DNA of 64,000 nucleotides from Paracoccus sp. (in: a-proteobacteria). Lineage in GTDB: Bacteria; Pseudomonadota; Alphaproteobacteria; Rhodobacterales; Rhodobacteraceae. The notes beneath the pieces are model-generated. The model was not told where the DNA came from, ran no database searches, and saw nothing but the letters and a program-made list of their open reading frames with translations. The first letter of the stretch is position 1. Each line of letters opens with the position of its first letter. Position numbers and translations under genes: made by a program. The DNA is taken from the NCBI RefSeq assembly GCF_030538495.1, contig NZ_JAUNTW010000001.1:25068-89067 (forward strand), written 5' to 3'. Of this stretch, positions 15,621 through 25,086 are shown one piece after another.

Positions 15621-18600
15621 TGAAACTTCTGCGCAATACCGGAAATGAGCGCGTCATTGATCGGCTCCGAGACTGGCTTCAGCCGGATTCGGCGTTTGAT
15701 CTCATGTCGCCGGACTTCTCGCTCTACGCATTTGCAGAAGTGCGCGATCATCTGAAGAAGGCCGGACACTGCCGTATTCTTCTCGGTGCCGACACTGCCC
15801 TTGCCGATTCCCTCTACGGTGGATCGGGTGACATTGCCGCGCGCGGCAAATTGCAAGGGCGTTGGCTTGCCAAAGTTGCCGGTGAATGGCTGAACAAGCA
15901 TGCCGAAGTGCGGCACGTCCCGACAGCGCCACCTCAATCCATGATTGTCGTTTCCGGCGACGACGACCGCCATGTCCTGACCGGCACATGTCCGTTCACG
16001 ACCGAAGGTCTGGGCATCACGCCCGGCGACCGGCTTGGCCTTGTGCAGCTCTCTGATACGGACGCGGAAGCGGCGGCTTATGCCGATTGGTTTCAGGCGA
16101 ATTGGAACGGCCTAAAGCCGACAGGGGGCGAGCTTGCTGCCCGCCTCGACGATGCGGCGAGCCATCGCCCGCCGTCGCTCCTCTATTTCAAGGTGCTCTT
16201 CGAGCTGTTCAAGGATTTGGGCGACGAGCTTGACGAGGAACGGATTATCAAATCCGCCACCGGCATTCGTAACACCAACGTCTGGAACAAGCTTTTCAAG
16301 TTCCAGCGTGACGGCGTTGTCGGTGCTATCGACAAGCTGGAACGCATAGGCGGTTGCATTATCGCTGACAGCGTCGGCCTTGGCAAAACCTTCGAGGCCC
16401 TTGCCGTCATCAAATATTACGAGCTGCGCAACGACCGCGTTCTTGTTCTCTGCCCCAAGCGCCTGCGCGACAACTGGACGCTCTATAAGGCCAACGACCG
16501 CCGCAATATCCTTGCGTCCGACCGCTTCAATTACGACGTGCTCAATCACACCGACCTGTCGCGCGACGGCGGCATGTCCGGCGACATCGACCTCAGTCAT
16601 GTGAATTGGGGCAACTACGACCTTGTCGTGATCGACGAGTCCCACAACTTCCGCAACAAGGCGACCCATAAGGACCGTGATACCCGTTACCACCATTTGA
16701 TGAAGCGCATCATCAAAGCGGGCGTCAAAACCAAAGTGCTCATGTTGTCCGCCACGCCGGTCAACAATCGCCTTGCCGACCTCAAGAACCAGATCGCCTT
16801 CATGACCGAAGGTAATGACCTCGCCCTCATGGGCCACGGCATCCAGAGCATCGAGGCCACCATCCGCAAGGCGCAAACGCAGTTCAACCGCTGGCTGGAC
16901 CTGCCCGAAACCGACCGCCGCCCCGCGCGGCTGATGGATATGCTCGGCTTCGACTATTTCAAATTGCTGGACCTGCTGACCATCGCCCGTTCCCGCAAGC
17001 ACGTCCAACGCTATTACGGCACCGAAGAAACCGGTCAGTTCCCGGAGCGTCTGCGCCCCGTCAATATCAAGGCCGACGTGGACCTTGCCGGAGAGTTCCG
17101 GCCTATCCGCGAGATCAACAACGAAATCAGACGGCTCACGCTCGCAGCCTATGCGCCGCTGCGCTACGTCCTGCCGCACAAACAGGCCGTCTATGACGAG
17201 AAATACAGCACCAAGATCAGGGGCGGCGAAAGCTTTTTCCGGCAGGTGGACCGCGAGGAAAGCCTCATTCATCTGCTGCGCGTCAATATCTTGAAACGCA
17301 TGGAAAGCTCGGTCGCGTCCTTCGCGCTCACCATCAAGCGCCAGCTTGCCGATGTGAACGCGCTCTTGGCGAAGATCGACGCCCACGATGAAAGCGTGGA
17401 CGAGGTTTCTATCGACGATGTCGATATAGACGATCCTGCTTTCGAGGCCCTGTTGATAGGGCGCAAGGTCAAGGTCTTGCTCCACGACGTTGACCGCGTT
17501 CGCTGGCGGCAGGATTTGATCGAGGACCGCAACCGCCTTGCCACGCTGCTGTCCGCAGCACAGGCCGTCACGCCGGAACGCGACGCCAAGCTGGCGGCAT
17601 TGAAAGACGTGATCGCTCGCAAGGCCGCAGCCCCGATCAATGCCGAGAACCGCAAAATCCTGTTGTTCACTGCCTTTGCCGATACGGCGGATTATCTCTA
17701 CGCGCAGCTTGCGAGCTGGGCGAAGAACGAGCTTGGGCTTGAAACCGCCGTTGTCTCTGGCACGGGCGCGAACAAGACAAGCTTGCGCGGGTTGCGCGGT
17801 GATATGAGTTCGATCCTCTCGGCCTTTTCTCCACGCTCGAAAGAGCGTCCAGAGGAAATGAACGCCGAAGGCCAAATCGACCTGCTGATTGCCACCGACT
17901 GTATTTCCGAAGGGCAAAACCTTCAGGACTGCGACTTCCTCACCAATTACGATATTCACTGGAATCCTGTGCGGATCATCCAGAGGTTCGGGCGCATCGA
18001 CCGTATCGGCTCGACCAATACCCGCATCCAGTTGGTCAATTTCTGGCCCAACATGGAGCTGGACGAATATCTCGACCTCGAATCCCGCGTCAGCGGGCGC
18101 ATGGTGCTACTCGACGTGTCCGCGACGGGCGAGGAAAACATCATCGAGTTTCAGGCCGGAAACCAGATGAACGATCTCGAATATCGCCGCGCCCAACTGC
18201 AAAAATTGCAGGACGCGGTGATCGACCTTGAGGATTTGTCCAGCGGCGTTTCCATCGCCGATCTTACGCTCAACGATTTCCGCATCGACCTTGCCGGATA
18301 TATGCGCGAGCACCGCGAGCGGCTGGAAACCCTGCCGCCTGGCACTTATGCCGTGGTGCCTGCGCCAGATGCATCCGCCCCAGAAAATGATCTGCCGCCC
18401 GGTGCCATTTTCTGCCTGCGCGCTGTCGGCGAGGCGGCGGAACGTGCCGCCGAACCCGGCTATCCCTTGAGTCCCAATTTCGTCGTCCATGTCGGCGACG
18501 AAGGCGAGGTTCTGCTACCCTATACGCAGGCGAAGCAGGTGCTCGACCGGCTCAAGAAAGCAGCCATCGGGCGCGACCTGCCCGATGCCGAAGCCTCCGC

Positions 18601-18820
18601 GCGCTTCGACAAAGCCACCAGATACGGGCGCGACATGGAGGATTATCAGGCGCTTCTTGCACGCGCCGTCGCCTCCATCGTTGGCAAAAGCGAGGAACGT
18701 GCCGTCGCCAGCCTATTCAACCCCGGCGGCACTCACGCGCTGAAAGGCGAGTTTGCCGGTATCAACGATTTCGAGGTTGTCGCCTTCCTTGTCATCCTGC
18801 CGGATGTGGGGGCTGCATGA
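15620..18820 (+). CDS. SNF2/RapA-like superfamily 2 helicase of the defence operon
   Basis: A 1066-aa protein. Residues 1-60 resemble the phospholipase D-like domain often found before such helicases, but without an HxK motif. The helicase core has 'DSVGLGKT' (250-257, Walker A), 'DESH' (339-342), 'SATP' (377-380) and, after a long insert, 'TDCISEGQNLQDCDFL' and 'QRFGRIDRIG' (788-797) as the last motifs. This is the RapA-like branch that translocates on double-stranded DNA. It is coupled to the DUF4391 gene by ATGA and precedes Mod and Res. Such proteins accompany several defence systems, where they probably move on or remodel DNA. No nuclease motif is evident in it. Its exact partner role is not known. 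Confidence 0.88.
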   Translation: MKLLRNTGNERVIDRLRDWLQPDSAFDLMSPDFSLYAFAEVRDHLKKAGHCRILLGADTALADSLYGGSGDIAARGKLQGRWLAKVAGEWLNKHAEVRHVPTAPPQSMIVVSGDDDRHVLTGTCPFTTEGLGITPGDRLGLVQLSDTDAEAAAYADWFQANWNGLKPTGGELAARLDDAASHRPPSLLYFKVLFELFKDLGDELDEERIIKSATGIRNTNVWNKLFKFQRDGVVGAIDKLERIGGCIIADSVGLGKTFEALAVIKYYELRNDRVLVLCPKRLRDNWTLYKANDRRNILASDRFNYDVLNHTDLSRDGGMSGDIDLSHVNWGNYDLVVIDESHNFRNKATHKDRDTRYHHLMKRIIKAGVKTKVLMLSATPVNNRLADLKNQIAFMTEGNDLALMGHGIQSIEATIRKAQTQFNRWLDLPETDRRPARLMDMLGFDYFKLLDLLTIARSRKHVQRYYGTEETGQFPERLRPVNIKADVDLAGEFRPIREINNEIRRLTLAAYAPLRYVLPHKQAVYDEKYSTKIRGGESFFRQVDREESLIHLLRVNILKRMESSVASFALTIKRQLADVNALLAKIDAHDESVDEVSIDDVDIDDPAFEALLIGRKVKVLLHDVDRVRWRQDLIEDRNRLATLLSAAQAVTPERDAKLAALKDVIARKAAAPINAENRKILLFTAFADTADYLYAQLASWAKNELGLETAVVSGTGANKTSLRGLRGDMSSILSAFSPRSKERPEEMNAEGQIDLLIATDCISEGQNLQDCDFLTNYDIHWNPVRIIQRFGRIDRIGSTNTRIQLVNFWPNMELDEYLDLESRVSGRMVLLDVSATGEENIIEFQAGNQMNDLEYRRAQLQKLQDAVIDLEDLSSGVSIADLTLNDFRIDLAGYMREHRERLETLPPGTYAVVPAPDASAPENDLPPGAIFCLRAVGEAAERAAEPGYPLSPNFVVHVGDEGEVLLPYTQAKQVLDRLKKAAIGRDLPDAEASARFDKATRYGRDMEDYQALLARAVASIVGKSEERAVASLFNPGGTHALKGEFAGINDFEVVAFLVILPDVGAA

Positions 18821-19587
18821 CGGCGGGTGCAGACTTCCTCGCCATCGTCAACGCGCTGGGCCTTCCGCCCGGCGCGCGCGTCGATTCCCGCGTCCCGAAG
18901 AAGCTGCTGGTCGAGCAAGGTGCGCCGACCGCCGCCGACAAGCGCGCTATTCAGGACGGCATCGACGAGCTGCAATGGTTCGCTGCCTGCAAGCCCGCCA
19001 CCATCGGCGTTCCGGTGTTTTCCGACGATACCCGCGAATATCTTGAGATTGCCGTTGTCGGCTGCGCTTTCCGTTCCGGCGCGAAGGCAGCGCGGCTGAT
19101 CGAGCTGATCCACCGCGCCATTCCCTACCCTCTGCTGCTTGTCACCGCCGACGAAAGCGGCCTTGCCGTATCGGCGGCGCACAAGCGCCATGCGCAGAAC
19201 GAGGCGGGCCGCACGGTGATCGAGCATGTCGTCGCGGCAAGCGGGCTTCGGGCCGATGCGGTGGATTCCGTGCAGGTCGCCTTCCTGAAAAGCCTCGCGC
19301 TGGCGCAACAACCGCGTACCGACCTGTTCGCCCTCTATGCGGGCTGGATCGCCCGGATCGAGGCCGTCAACGCCGCCCGCCTGACGGGCGCGTTTGCCCC
19401 GACCGACGATCAGGAAGCCATTGACCGCCGCCGCGCGGCGCTCGACGCGCATTTGCGGATCACTAAAGAAATCGAAGGTCTGCGCGCCAAGGCCAAGCGC
19501 GAGAAGCAGCTTAGCCGCCGCGTGGACCTCAACCTCGAAATCCAGCGGCGCGAGGCTGACCTCGCTGCCTATGCAAACCAACTATGA
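18817..19587 (+). CDS. DUF4391 domain protein
   Basis: A 256-aa protein of the DUF4391 family, recognised by 'VDSRVPKKLLVEQGAPTAADK' followed by 'IDELQWFAACKPATIGVPVFSDDTREYLEIAVVGCAFR' and a C-terminal charged, likely coiled-coil tail ('LRITKEIEGLRAKAKREKQLSRR', from about 215). The family has no assigned activity that I know of; members occur beside type III Mod and Res genes with a helicase, as here. It overlaps the helicase by ATGA, and its own stop overlaps a possible early start of Mod. It may be a structural or targeting subunit of the complex; that is inference. Confidence 0.85.
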   Translation: MTAGADFLAIVNALGLPPGARVDSRVPKKLLVEQGAPTAADKRAIQDGIDELQWFAACKPATIGVPVFSDDTREYLEIAVVGCAFRSGAKAARLIELIHRAIPYPLLLVTADESGLAVSAAHKRHAQNEAGRTVIEHVVAASGLRADAVDSVQVAFLKSLALAQQPRTDLFALYAGWIARIEAVNAARLTGAFAPTDDQEAIDRRRAALDAHLRITKEIEGLRAKAKREKQLSRRVDLNLEIQRREADLAAYANQL

Positions 19588-19610
19588 CTCCAAGGGGGAA
19601 TCCGTCTCAC

Positions 19611-21512
19611 ATGCCTGAAATCAAGAAACTCGTTCTGGATGACCCTGCCACCAAGAGCGCCGACATTGTCGCCGGAAATGTTGATGCTCTGAAAGCTTTG
19701 TTTCCCGATGCTTTCAAGGAAGGCAGCATTGATTTCGACGTGCTCCGGCAACTGCTGGGCGGAGCCGTCGATGAGAAGGACGAGAAATACGGGCTGAACT
19801 GGCACGGCAAGCGCCAGGCACGGCAGATCGCCCTGACGCCGTCTACTGGCACATTGCTGCCGTGCCCGGATGAAAGTGTTGATTGGGACACGACGCAAAA
19901 CCTCATGATCGAGGGTGATAACCTTGAGGTTCTGAAACTCCTGCAAAAGAGCTACGCAGGCAAGGTCAAGCTCATCTACATCGACCCGCCGTATAATACC
20001 GGTAAGGATTTTGTTTATCCCGACGACTTTCAGGACAGCATCAAGAATTATCTGAGGCTGACCGGCCAGATTAACGAAGGCGGGGCTAGGGCGTCATCCA
20101 ACACGGAAGCATCAGGTCGGTTCCATACGGACTGGCTGAATATGATGTATCCGCGCTTGAAGCTTGCCCGAAATTTGCTTGCAGAAGATGGTGCGATTTT
20201 CATTAGTCTGGATGACTCAGAACAAGCATCAGCAAAGCGCTTATGCGACGAAATTTTTGGCGAGGAGAATTTCGTCGCAACCATTGTATGGGAAAAAGTA
20301 CACACGCGAAAAAATTCTTCTCGCTATTTTTCCACATCTCACGATTACGTATTATGTATCGCGAAATCAAAGCCTGACTGGCCCCGCCCTCTGCTACCAC
20401 GCGACAACACCAATGCATACTCTAACCCAGATAACCACCCCAAAGGCCCTTGGAAACTCGATCCAATCACCGCGCACAATCCTTATTCAGCCGAATACAC
20501 GATAACCAAGCCTAACGGCGTTGTCCTCCGCCGCCCTCAAGGGCGGTATTGGGCGTTTAGTGAAGATACTATCAATGAGAAAATCGCTGACGATGCTATA
20601 GTCTGGGGGGCGGGAGATAGCTACCCGATGATCAAGCGGTTCCTTTCCGAAGTGCAGGATGGGTTGGTACCAATCACCATATTTCATCGCAAGTTCGCGG
20701 GTGACACTGCGATGGCTAAAGGTGAAGTTGACGATTTGTTTGGCGTAAATGCAGTTTTTGACTACCCCAAACCAACGCGGCTCATCGAAAGATTGCTACA
20801 AATAGGCTCGCGCGATAGCGACATAATCTTAGATTTCTTCGCGGGCTCAGGAACTACTGGTCATGCCGTAATGGCACAAAACGCCGCCGATGGCGGCAAG
20901 CGCCGATATATACTTGTCCAGCTTCCTCAACCGCTCGATCCAGCCAAAGCTGAGCAAAAAATTGCTGCAGAATTTTGCGACAGTTTGAACAAGCCGCGTA
21001 GCATCGCCGAACTTACGAAGGAGCGCTTGCGCCGCGCAGCAGCAGCAGTTAAAGCTAATGCTCCCGAGTTTGATGGCGATCTCGGCTTCCGTGTCTTCAA
21101 GCTCTCTCCCTCCAACATCGTCGCATGGGAACCGGAGCCGTCAGACCTTGAAGGTACCTTGCTTGCCAACACCGAGCATCTTGTGCCGGGCCGCACCGAA
21201 CAGGATGTGCTCTATGAGCTGTTGCTCAAGCTGGGTCTCGATCTGTGCGTTCCTATCGAGAAGAAGGACATTGCCGGGAAGGCTGTTCATTCCATCGGCG
21301 GCGGCGCGCTGATCGTTTGCCTTGCCGATGGCCTTACCACCGACACGGTTGAAAACGTCGCCAATGGCATCGTCGCATGGTGGACGGAACTCGCGCCCGC
21401 CGTTGACACCCGCGTCGTGTTCAAGGATTCCGGTTTTGCTGATGACGTAGCGAAGACCAACATGGCGGCGATCCTAAATCAGAACGGCATCCTCGACGTG
21501 AGGAGCCTCTGA
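19611..21512 (+). CDS. mod: Type III restriction-modification methyltransferase (Mod)
   Basis: A 633-aa adenine-specific DNA methyltransferase of the beta class: 'YIDPPYNTG' (DPPY at 125-128) precedes the AdoMet motif 'FAGSG' (410-414), and the target recognition region lies between. It would set sequence specificity and protect self DNA. The ATG at 19611 begins the conserved 'MPEIKKLVLDDP'; an earlier ATG at 19584 overlaps the DUF4391 stop and could also be used. Res follows after one base. The middle (about 20160-20880) is clearly richer in A+T than the flanks, matching the recognition domain, as if exchanged by recombination. Confidence 0.95.
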   Translation: MPEIKKLVLDDPATKSADIVAGNVDALKALFPDAFKEGSIDFDVLRQLLGGAVDEKDEKYGLNWHGKRQARQIALTPSTGTLLPCPDESVDWDTTQNLMIEGDNLEVLKLLQKSYAGKVKLIYIDPPYNTGKDFVYPDDFQDSIKNYLRLTGQINEGGARASSNTEASGRFHTDWLNMMYPRLKLARNLLAEDGAIFISLDDSEQASAKRLCDEIFGEENFVATIVWEKVHTRKNSSRYFSTSHDYVLCIAKSKPDWPRPLLPRDNTNAYSNPDNHPKGPWKLDPITAHNPYSAEYTITKPNGVVLRRPQGRYWAFSEDTINEKIADDAIVWGAGDSYPMIKRFLSEVQDGLVPITIFHRKFAGDTAMAKGEVDDLFGVNAVFDYPKPTRLIERLLQIGSRDSDIILDFFAGSGTTGHAVMAQNAADGGKRRYILVQLPQPLDPAKAEQKIAAEFCDSLNKPRSIAELTKERLRRAAAAVKANAPEFDGDLGFRVFKLSPSNIVAWEPEPSDLEGTLLANTEHLVPGRTEQDVLYELLLKLGLDLCVPIEKKDIAGKAVHSIGGGALIVCLADGLTTDTVENVANGIVAWWTELAPAVDTRVVFKDSGFADDVAKTNMAAILNQNGILDVRSL

Positions 21513-21513
21513 G

Positions 21514-24495
21514 ATGAAACTGCATTTCGAGACGAACCTCGACTATCAGCACACCGCCATCGAATCTGTCTGCGACCTGTTTCGCGGGCAGGAGATCAAC
21601 CGCACCGAGTTCACTGTCACCCGCCAAGCCTCCGGTGGCGCGCAACAGGAGCTTGGCCTTGTCGAAAACGCGCTGGGCATCGGCAATCGCCTGACCCTGC
21701 TCGACGACGAGATCATGTCCAACCTGAACGAAATCCAGCTCAAGAACGGCCTGCCGCCGTCCGCCAGGCTCGCGTCAGGTGACTTCACCGTAGAAATGGA
21801 GACGGGCACCGGCAAAACCTACGTCTATCTGCGCACGATTTTCGAGTTGAACAAACGGTTCGGATTCACAAAATTCGTGATCGTGGTGCCGTCCGTCGCC
21901 ATCAAGGAGGGCGTCTACAAGACGCTCCAAATCACCGAGGATCATTTCAAGGGCCTCTATTCCGGTCAACCTTTCGACTATTTTCTGTACGATTCATCGA
22001 AGTTGGGGCAAGTTCGCAATTTCGCCACCAGCCCGACCATTCAAATCATGGTCGTGACCGTGGGGGCTATCAACAAGAAAGACGTGAACAATCTTTACAA
22101 GGACAGCGAAAAAACCGGCGGCGAAGCGCCTATCGACCTGATACGCGCCACGCGCCCCGTCATTATCGTGGACGAGCCGCAGACCGTGGATGGCGGCCTT
22201 GAGGGACGCGGCAAAGAAGCCCTCAACGCCATGAATCCGCTCTGCACCCTACGCTATTCCGCAACGCATGTTGACAAGCACCACATGGTTTACCGGCTGG
22301 ACGCCGTGGATGCCTATGAACGCAAGCTGGTCAAGCAGATCGAAGTGGCCTCGCTCGAAGTCGAGGGCGGGCACAACAAAGCCTATCTGCGTTTCCTCTC
22401 TGCCAGCAATGCGCGCGGTGCCGTTACCGCCAAGGTCGAAATCGACGTACAGCAAGGCGGACAGGTACGCCGCAAGGAAGTCACTGTGCAGGACGGCGAC
22501 GACTTGGAGGATACAACAGGCCGCGCCATCTACAAGGATTGCCGCATCGGTGAAATCCGGGTCGCGGGCAAAGATTCTCTGCTCGAAGTGAAAACCGCCG
22601 GGTCGGAATCCTTCCTCGCTGTTGGGCAAGCCATCGGCGATGTTGACGCCGATGCCGTCAGGCGGCTCATGATCCGCCGCACGATTACCGAACACCTTGA
22701 GAAAGAGCGCCGTCTTGCGCCGCTCGGCATCAAGGTGCTCAGCCTGTTTTTCATCGACGCCGTGGAGCACTACCGTTCCTACGACGAGGATGGAAACGCG
22801 GTGAAAGGCAAATATGCGGCAATCTTCGAGGAAGAATATCGCCGTGCCGCAAAGCTTCCAGAATATGCCAGTCTGTTCAAGGAAGTGGACCTCGAAACCG
22901 ACGCCCGAGAAGTGCATGACGGCTATTTCTCCATCGACAAGAACAAGCGATGGACCGACACCGCCGAGAACAATCAGGCCAATCGCGACAGCGCCGAACG
23001 CGCCTATAACCTCATCATGAAGGACAAGGAGAAGCTGCTTAGCTTCGACACGAAGCTCAAGTTCATTTTCTCCCACTCCGCGCTGAAAGAGGGTTGGGAC
23101 AATCCCAACGTGTTCCAGATTTGCGCGCTGCGCGAAATCGGCACCGAGCGCGAACGCCGCCAGACCATCGGGCGAGGCTTACGCCTCTGCGTCAACCAGC
23201 AGGGCGAACGGCTGCGCGGCTTCGAGATCAACACGCTGACCGTGATCGCCACCGAGAGCTACGAAGCCTTCGCGGAAAACCTACAGAAAGAGATCGAGGC
23301 CGATACCGGCATCCGTTTCGGCATCGTCGAGAAACACCAGTTCGCGGCTATCTCCGTCCAGCAAGAGGACGGCACCCTTGTTATGCTGGGATTCGAGGAA
23401 TCCGCCGCGATTCATGAATATCTCAAAGGCGCCGATTTCATCGACGCCAAGGGCAAGGTACAGGACAAGCTGCGCACGGCGTTGAAAGACGGAACGCTGA
23501 CCGTTCCCGACGAGCACGCCGCGCACCTGCCGCAGATCAAGGAAGTGCTGCGCAAAATCGCAGGGAAACTCGACATCAAGAACGCCGACGACCGCAAGGC
23601 CGTGCGCGTGCGCAAGGAAGTCCTGCACAGCGCCGAGTTTCAGGCGCTATGGGACCGCATCAAGCACCGCACGACTTATCGCGTTCATTTCGACAACGCC
23701 AAGTTGATCGAGGATTGCACCAAGGCGATTTCCAACGCACCGCCCATCACCAAGGCGAAAGCCGTCATCCGCAAGGCTGACCTCGCCATCGGTCAAGGCG
23801 GCGTGATCGCTACCGAAACCGCTACGTCCGGCCCCGTCACCATCGAAGAAGGCGATATTGCCCTTCCTGACGTGCTGACCGATTTGCAGGACCGCACCCA
23901 GCTTACGCGCCGCAGCCTTGTCACTATCCTGACCGAGAGCGGCAGGCTTGGCGATTTCAAGCGCAACCCCCAAGCTTTCATCGAACTGGCGGCGGAAACC
24001 ATCAACCGCACCAAACGCCTCGCGCTCGTGGACGGCATCAAATACCAGCGGATCGGCAACGATCATTTCTACGCGCAGGAGCTATTCGAGCAGGAGGAAT
24101 TGACCGGCTATCTGAAGAACATGCTTCAGGATACGCAAAAATCCGTGTTCGAGCATGTCATCTACGACTCCGGCGGCGTCGAGCGCACCTTCGCCGAACA
24201 GCTTGAAAAGAACGAGGCGGTGAAGGTTTACGCTAAGCTGCCGGGTTGGTTCAAAGTCCCCACGCCGCTCGGCACCTACAATCCCGATTGGGCGGTGCTG
24301 GTGCAGGTGGACGGCGCGGAACGCCTGTATTTCGTTGTCGAGACGAAAGGCAGTCTGTTCACCGACGACCTGCGCGACAACGAAGCCGCGAAGATCGCCT
24401 GCGGCGAAGCGCATTTCAAGGCGCTTGCCGTTGACGCGAATCCGGCCCGCTACATCAGAGCCACCAAGATCGACGACCTCATGGAGCATTGCTGA
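21514..24495 (+). CDS. res: Type III restriction enzyme subunit (Res)
   Basis: A 993-aa helicase-nuclease. The helicase core shows 'METGTGKT' (95-102), the type III-specific 'DEPQ' (220-223), 'YSATH', 'HSALKEGWDNPNVFQICALRE' and 'QTIGRGLRL' (550-558). The C-terminal nuclease has the PD-(D/E)xK pattern, 'NPDW' with Asp925 and 'VETKG' with Glu943 and Lys945. It cuts unmethylated DNA after ATP-driven communication between sites, in complex with Mod. It begins one base after the Mod stop. The gene is intact and full length for the family. Confidence 0.96.
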   Translation: MKLHFETNLDYQHTAIESVCDLFRGQEINRTEFTVTRQASGGAQQELGLVENALGIGNRLTLLDDEIMSNLNEIQLKNGLPPSARLASGDFTVEMETGTGKTYVYLRTIFELNKRFGFTKFVIVVPSVAIKEGVYKTLQITEDHFKGLYSGQPFDYFLYDSSKLGQVRNFATSPTIQIMVVTVGAINKKDVNNLYKDSEKTGGEAPIDLIRATRPVIIVDEPQTVDGGLEGRGKEALNAMNPLCTLRYSATHVDKHHMVYRLDAVDAYERKLVKQIEVASLEVEGGHNKAYLRFLSASNARGAVTAKVEIDVQQGGQVRRKEVTVQDGDDLEDTTGRAIYKDCRIGEIRVAGKDSLLEVKTAGSESFLAVGQAIGDVDADAVRRLMIRRTITEHLEKERRLAPLGIKVLSLFFIDAVEHYRSYDEDGNAVKGKYAAIFEEEYRRAAKLPEYASLFKEVDLETDAREVHDGYFSIDKNKRWTDTAENNQANRDSAERAYNLIMKDKEKLLSFDTKLKFIFSHSALKEGWDNPNVFQICALREIGTERERRQTIGRGLRLCVNQQGERLRGFEINTLTVIATESYEAFAENLQKEIEADTGIRFGIVEKHQFAAISVQQEDGTLVMLGFEESAAIHEYLKGADFIDAKGKVQDKLRTALKDGTLTVPDEHAAHLPQIKEVLRKIAGKLDIKNADDRKAVRVRKEVLHSAEFQALWDRIKHRTTYRVHFDNAKLIEDCTKAISNAPPITKAKAVIRKADLAIGQGGVIATETATSGPVTIEEGDIALPDVLTDLQDRTQLTRRSLVTILTESGRLGDFKRNPQAFIELAAETINRTKRLALVDGIKYQRIGNDHFYAQELFEQEELTGYLKNMLQDTQKSVFEHVIYDSGGVERTFAEQLEKNEAVKVYAKLPGWFKVPTPLGTYNPDWAVLVQVDGAERLYFVVETKGSLFTDDLRDNEAAKIACGEAHFKALAVDANPARYIRATKIDDLMEHC

Positions 24496-24511
24496 TACCA
24501 GCCACCAGAGC

Positions 24512-24530
24512 CACCCTCTAAAAGAGGGTG
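24512..24530 (+). terminator. Hairpin after res
   Basis: CACCCTCT-AAA-AGAGGGTG is a perfect 8-bp stem with an AAA loop, 17 bp after the res stop. It lacks a T-run, so it is either a Rho-dependent or RNA-stabilising structure, or a weak terminator. Confidence 0.5.
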
Positions 24531-24538
24531 AGCTGGCG

Positions 24539-24586
24539 GGCGGCAGCCTCGTGCTGCCGCCAATCCGGCGAGGCGGCAGCCTCGTC
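24539..24586. repeat. GC-rich hairpin with a repeated 14-mer
   Basis: GGCGGCAGC-CTCGT-GCTGCCGCC (24539-24561) is a perfect 9-bp stem. The unit GGCGGCAGCCTCGT occurs in it and again about 33 bp later (24572-24585). The pattern resembles a small REP-like intergenic repeat. Confidence 0.5.
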
Positions 24587-24752
24587 GAGCCATTTGCGCA
24601 CAAGCGCCACCGGCTGGCCCATCGCGGCGACGCCCTGACTACCAGGCTTCATGGTAGCTGCCGACAAAATGATATATCGGCTCGGTGTGATCTTAGCCTG
24701 TTACAGTGAAGGCGCACCGAATTACGTTTTGCAACTAGGCTGAAAACTTCAG

Positions 24753-24780
24753 TTGTCATTTCTTCGACTACAACTATAGT
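24753..24780 (+). promoter_or_regulatory. Promoter of the toxin-antitoxin pair
   Basis: TTGTCA (24753-24758) and TATAGT (24775-24780) are spaced by 16 bp and look like -35 and -10 elements. The ATG of the toxin is 7 bp after the -10 box, so the transcript may be leaderless. The -10 lies in the palindrome ACTATAGT (24774-24780 plus one base before), a likely operator for the antitoxin. Confidence 0.55.
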
Positions 24781-24786
24781 GTTCAT

Positions 24787-25083
24787 ATGATTGACCTCAT
24801 CCGCAGCTCTACTTTTGACCGCTGGTTGTCCGGTCTGCGCGACCGACGGGCGGCAGTCCGCATTGCCGCGCGTCTGGATCGGGTGGCTATGGGCAATCCC
24901 GGTGATGTCGAACCGGTCGGTGGCGGCATCTCGGAGTTGAGGATAAATTATGGGCCGGGCTATCGCGTCTATTTCATGCAGCGCGGCCCGGTCGTCATCA
25001 TCTTGCTGTGCGGCGGCGACAAGTCATCGCAAAGCAGGGACATAAAACTTGCCAAGGAACTGGCCGAAGAGTGGAAGGACTGA
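24787..25083 (+). CDS. RelE/ParE-type toxin (HigB-like, addiction module killer family)
   Basis: A 98-aa protein with the RelE-fold signature of the 'addiction module killer' group: 'TFDRWLSGLRDRRAAVRIAARLDRVAMGNPGDVEPVGGGISELRINYGPGYRVYFMQRG' and the closing 'LLCGGDKSSQSRDIKLAKELAEEW'. It would inhibit translation or cleave mRNA when not neutralised. It is followed three bases after its stop by the matching antitoxin. It stabilises the island, as usual for such modules. Confidence 0.93.
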   Translation: MIDLIRSSTFDRWLSGLRDRRAAVRIAARLDRVAMGNPGDVEPVGGGISELRINYGPGYRVYFMQRGPVVIILLCGGDKSSQSRDIKLAKELAEEWKD

Positions 25084-25086
25084 GTG

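Larger units (their letters stand above)
24496..24786. other. Intergenic region with hairpins and promoter of the toxin gene
   Basis: After the res stop come a hairpin (24512-24530), a second hairpin and a direct repeat (24539-24586), then an AT-richer stretch with a promoter for the toxin-antitoxin pair. No gene is seen. Confidence 0.6.

Noticed and set aside
16112..17959. 615-codon minus-strand frame opposite the helicase
   Set aside because: The plus-strand helicase has all motifs; this frame has none and lacks a ribosome site.
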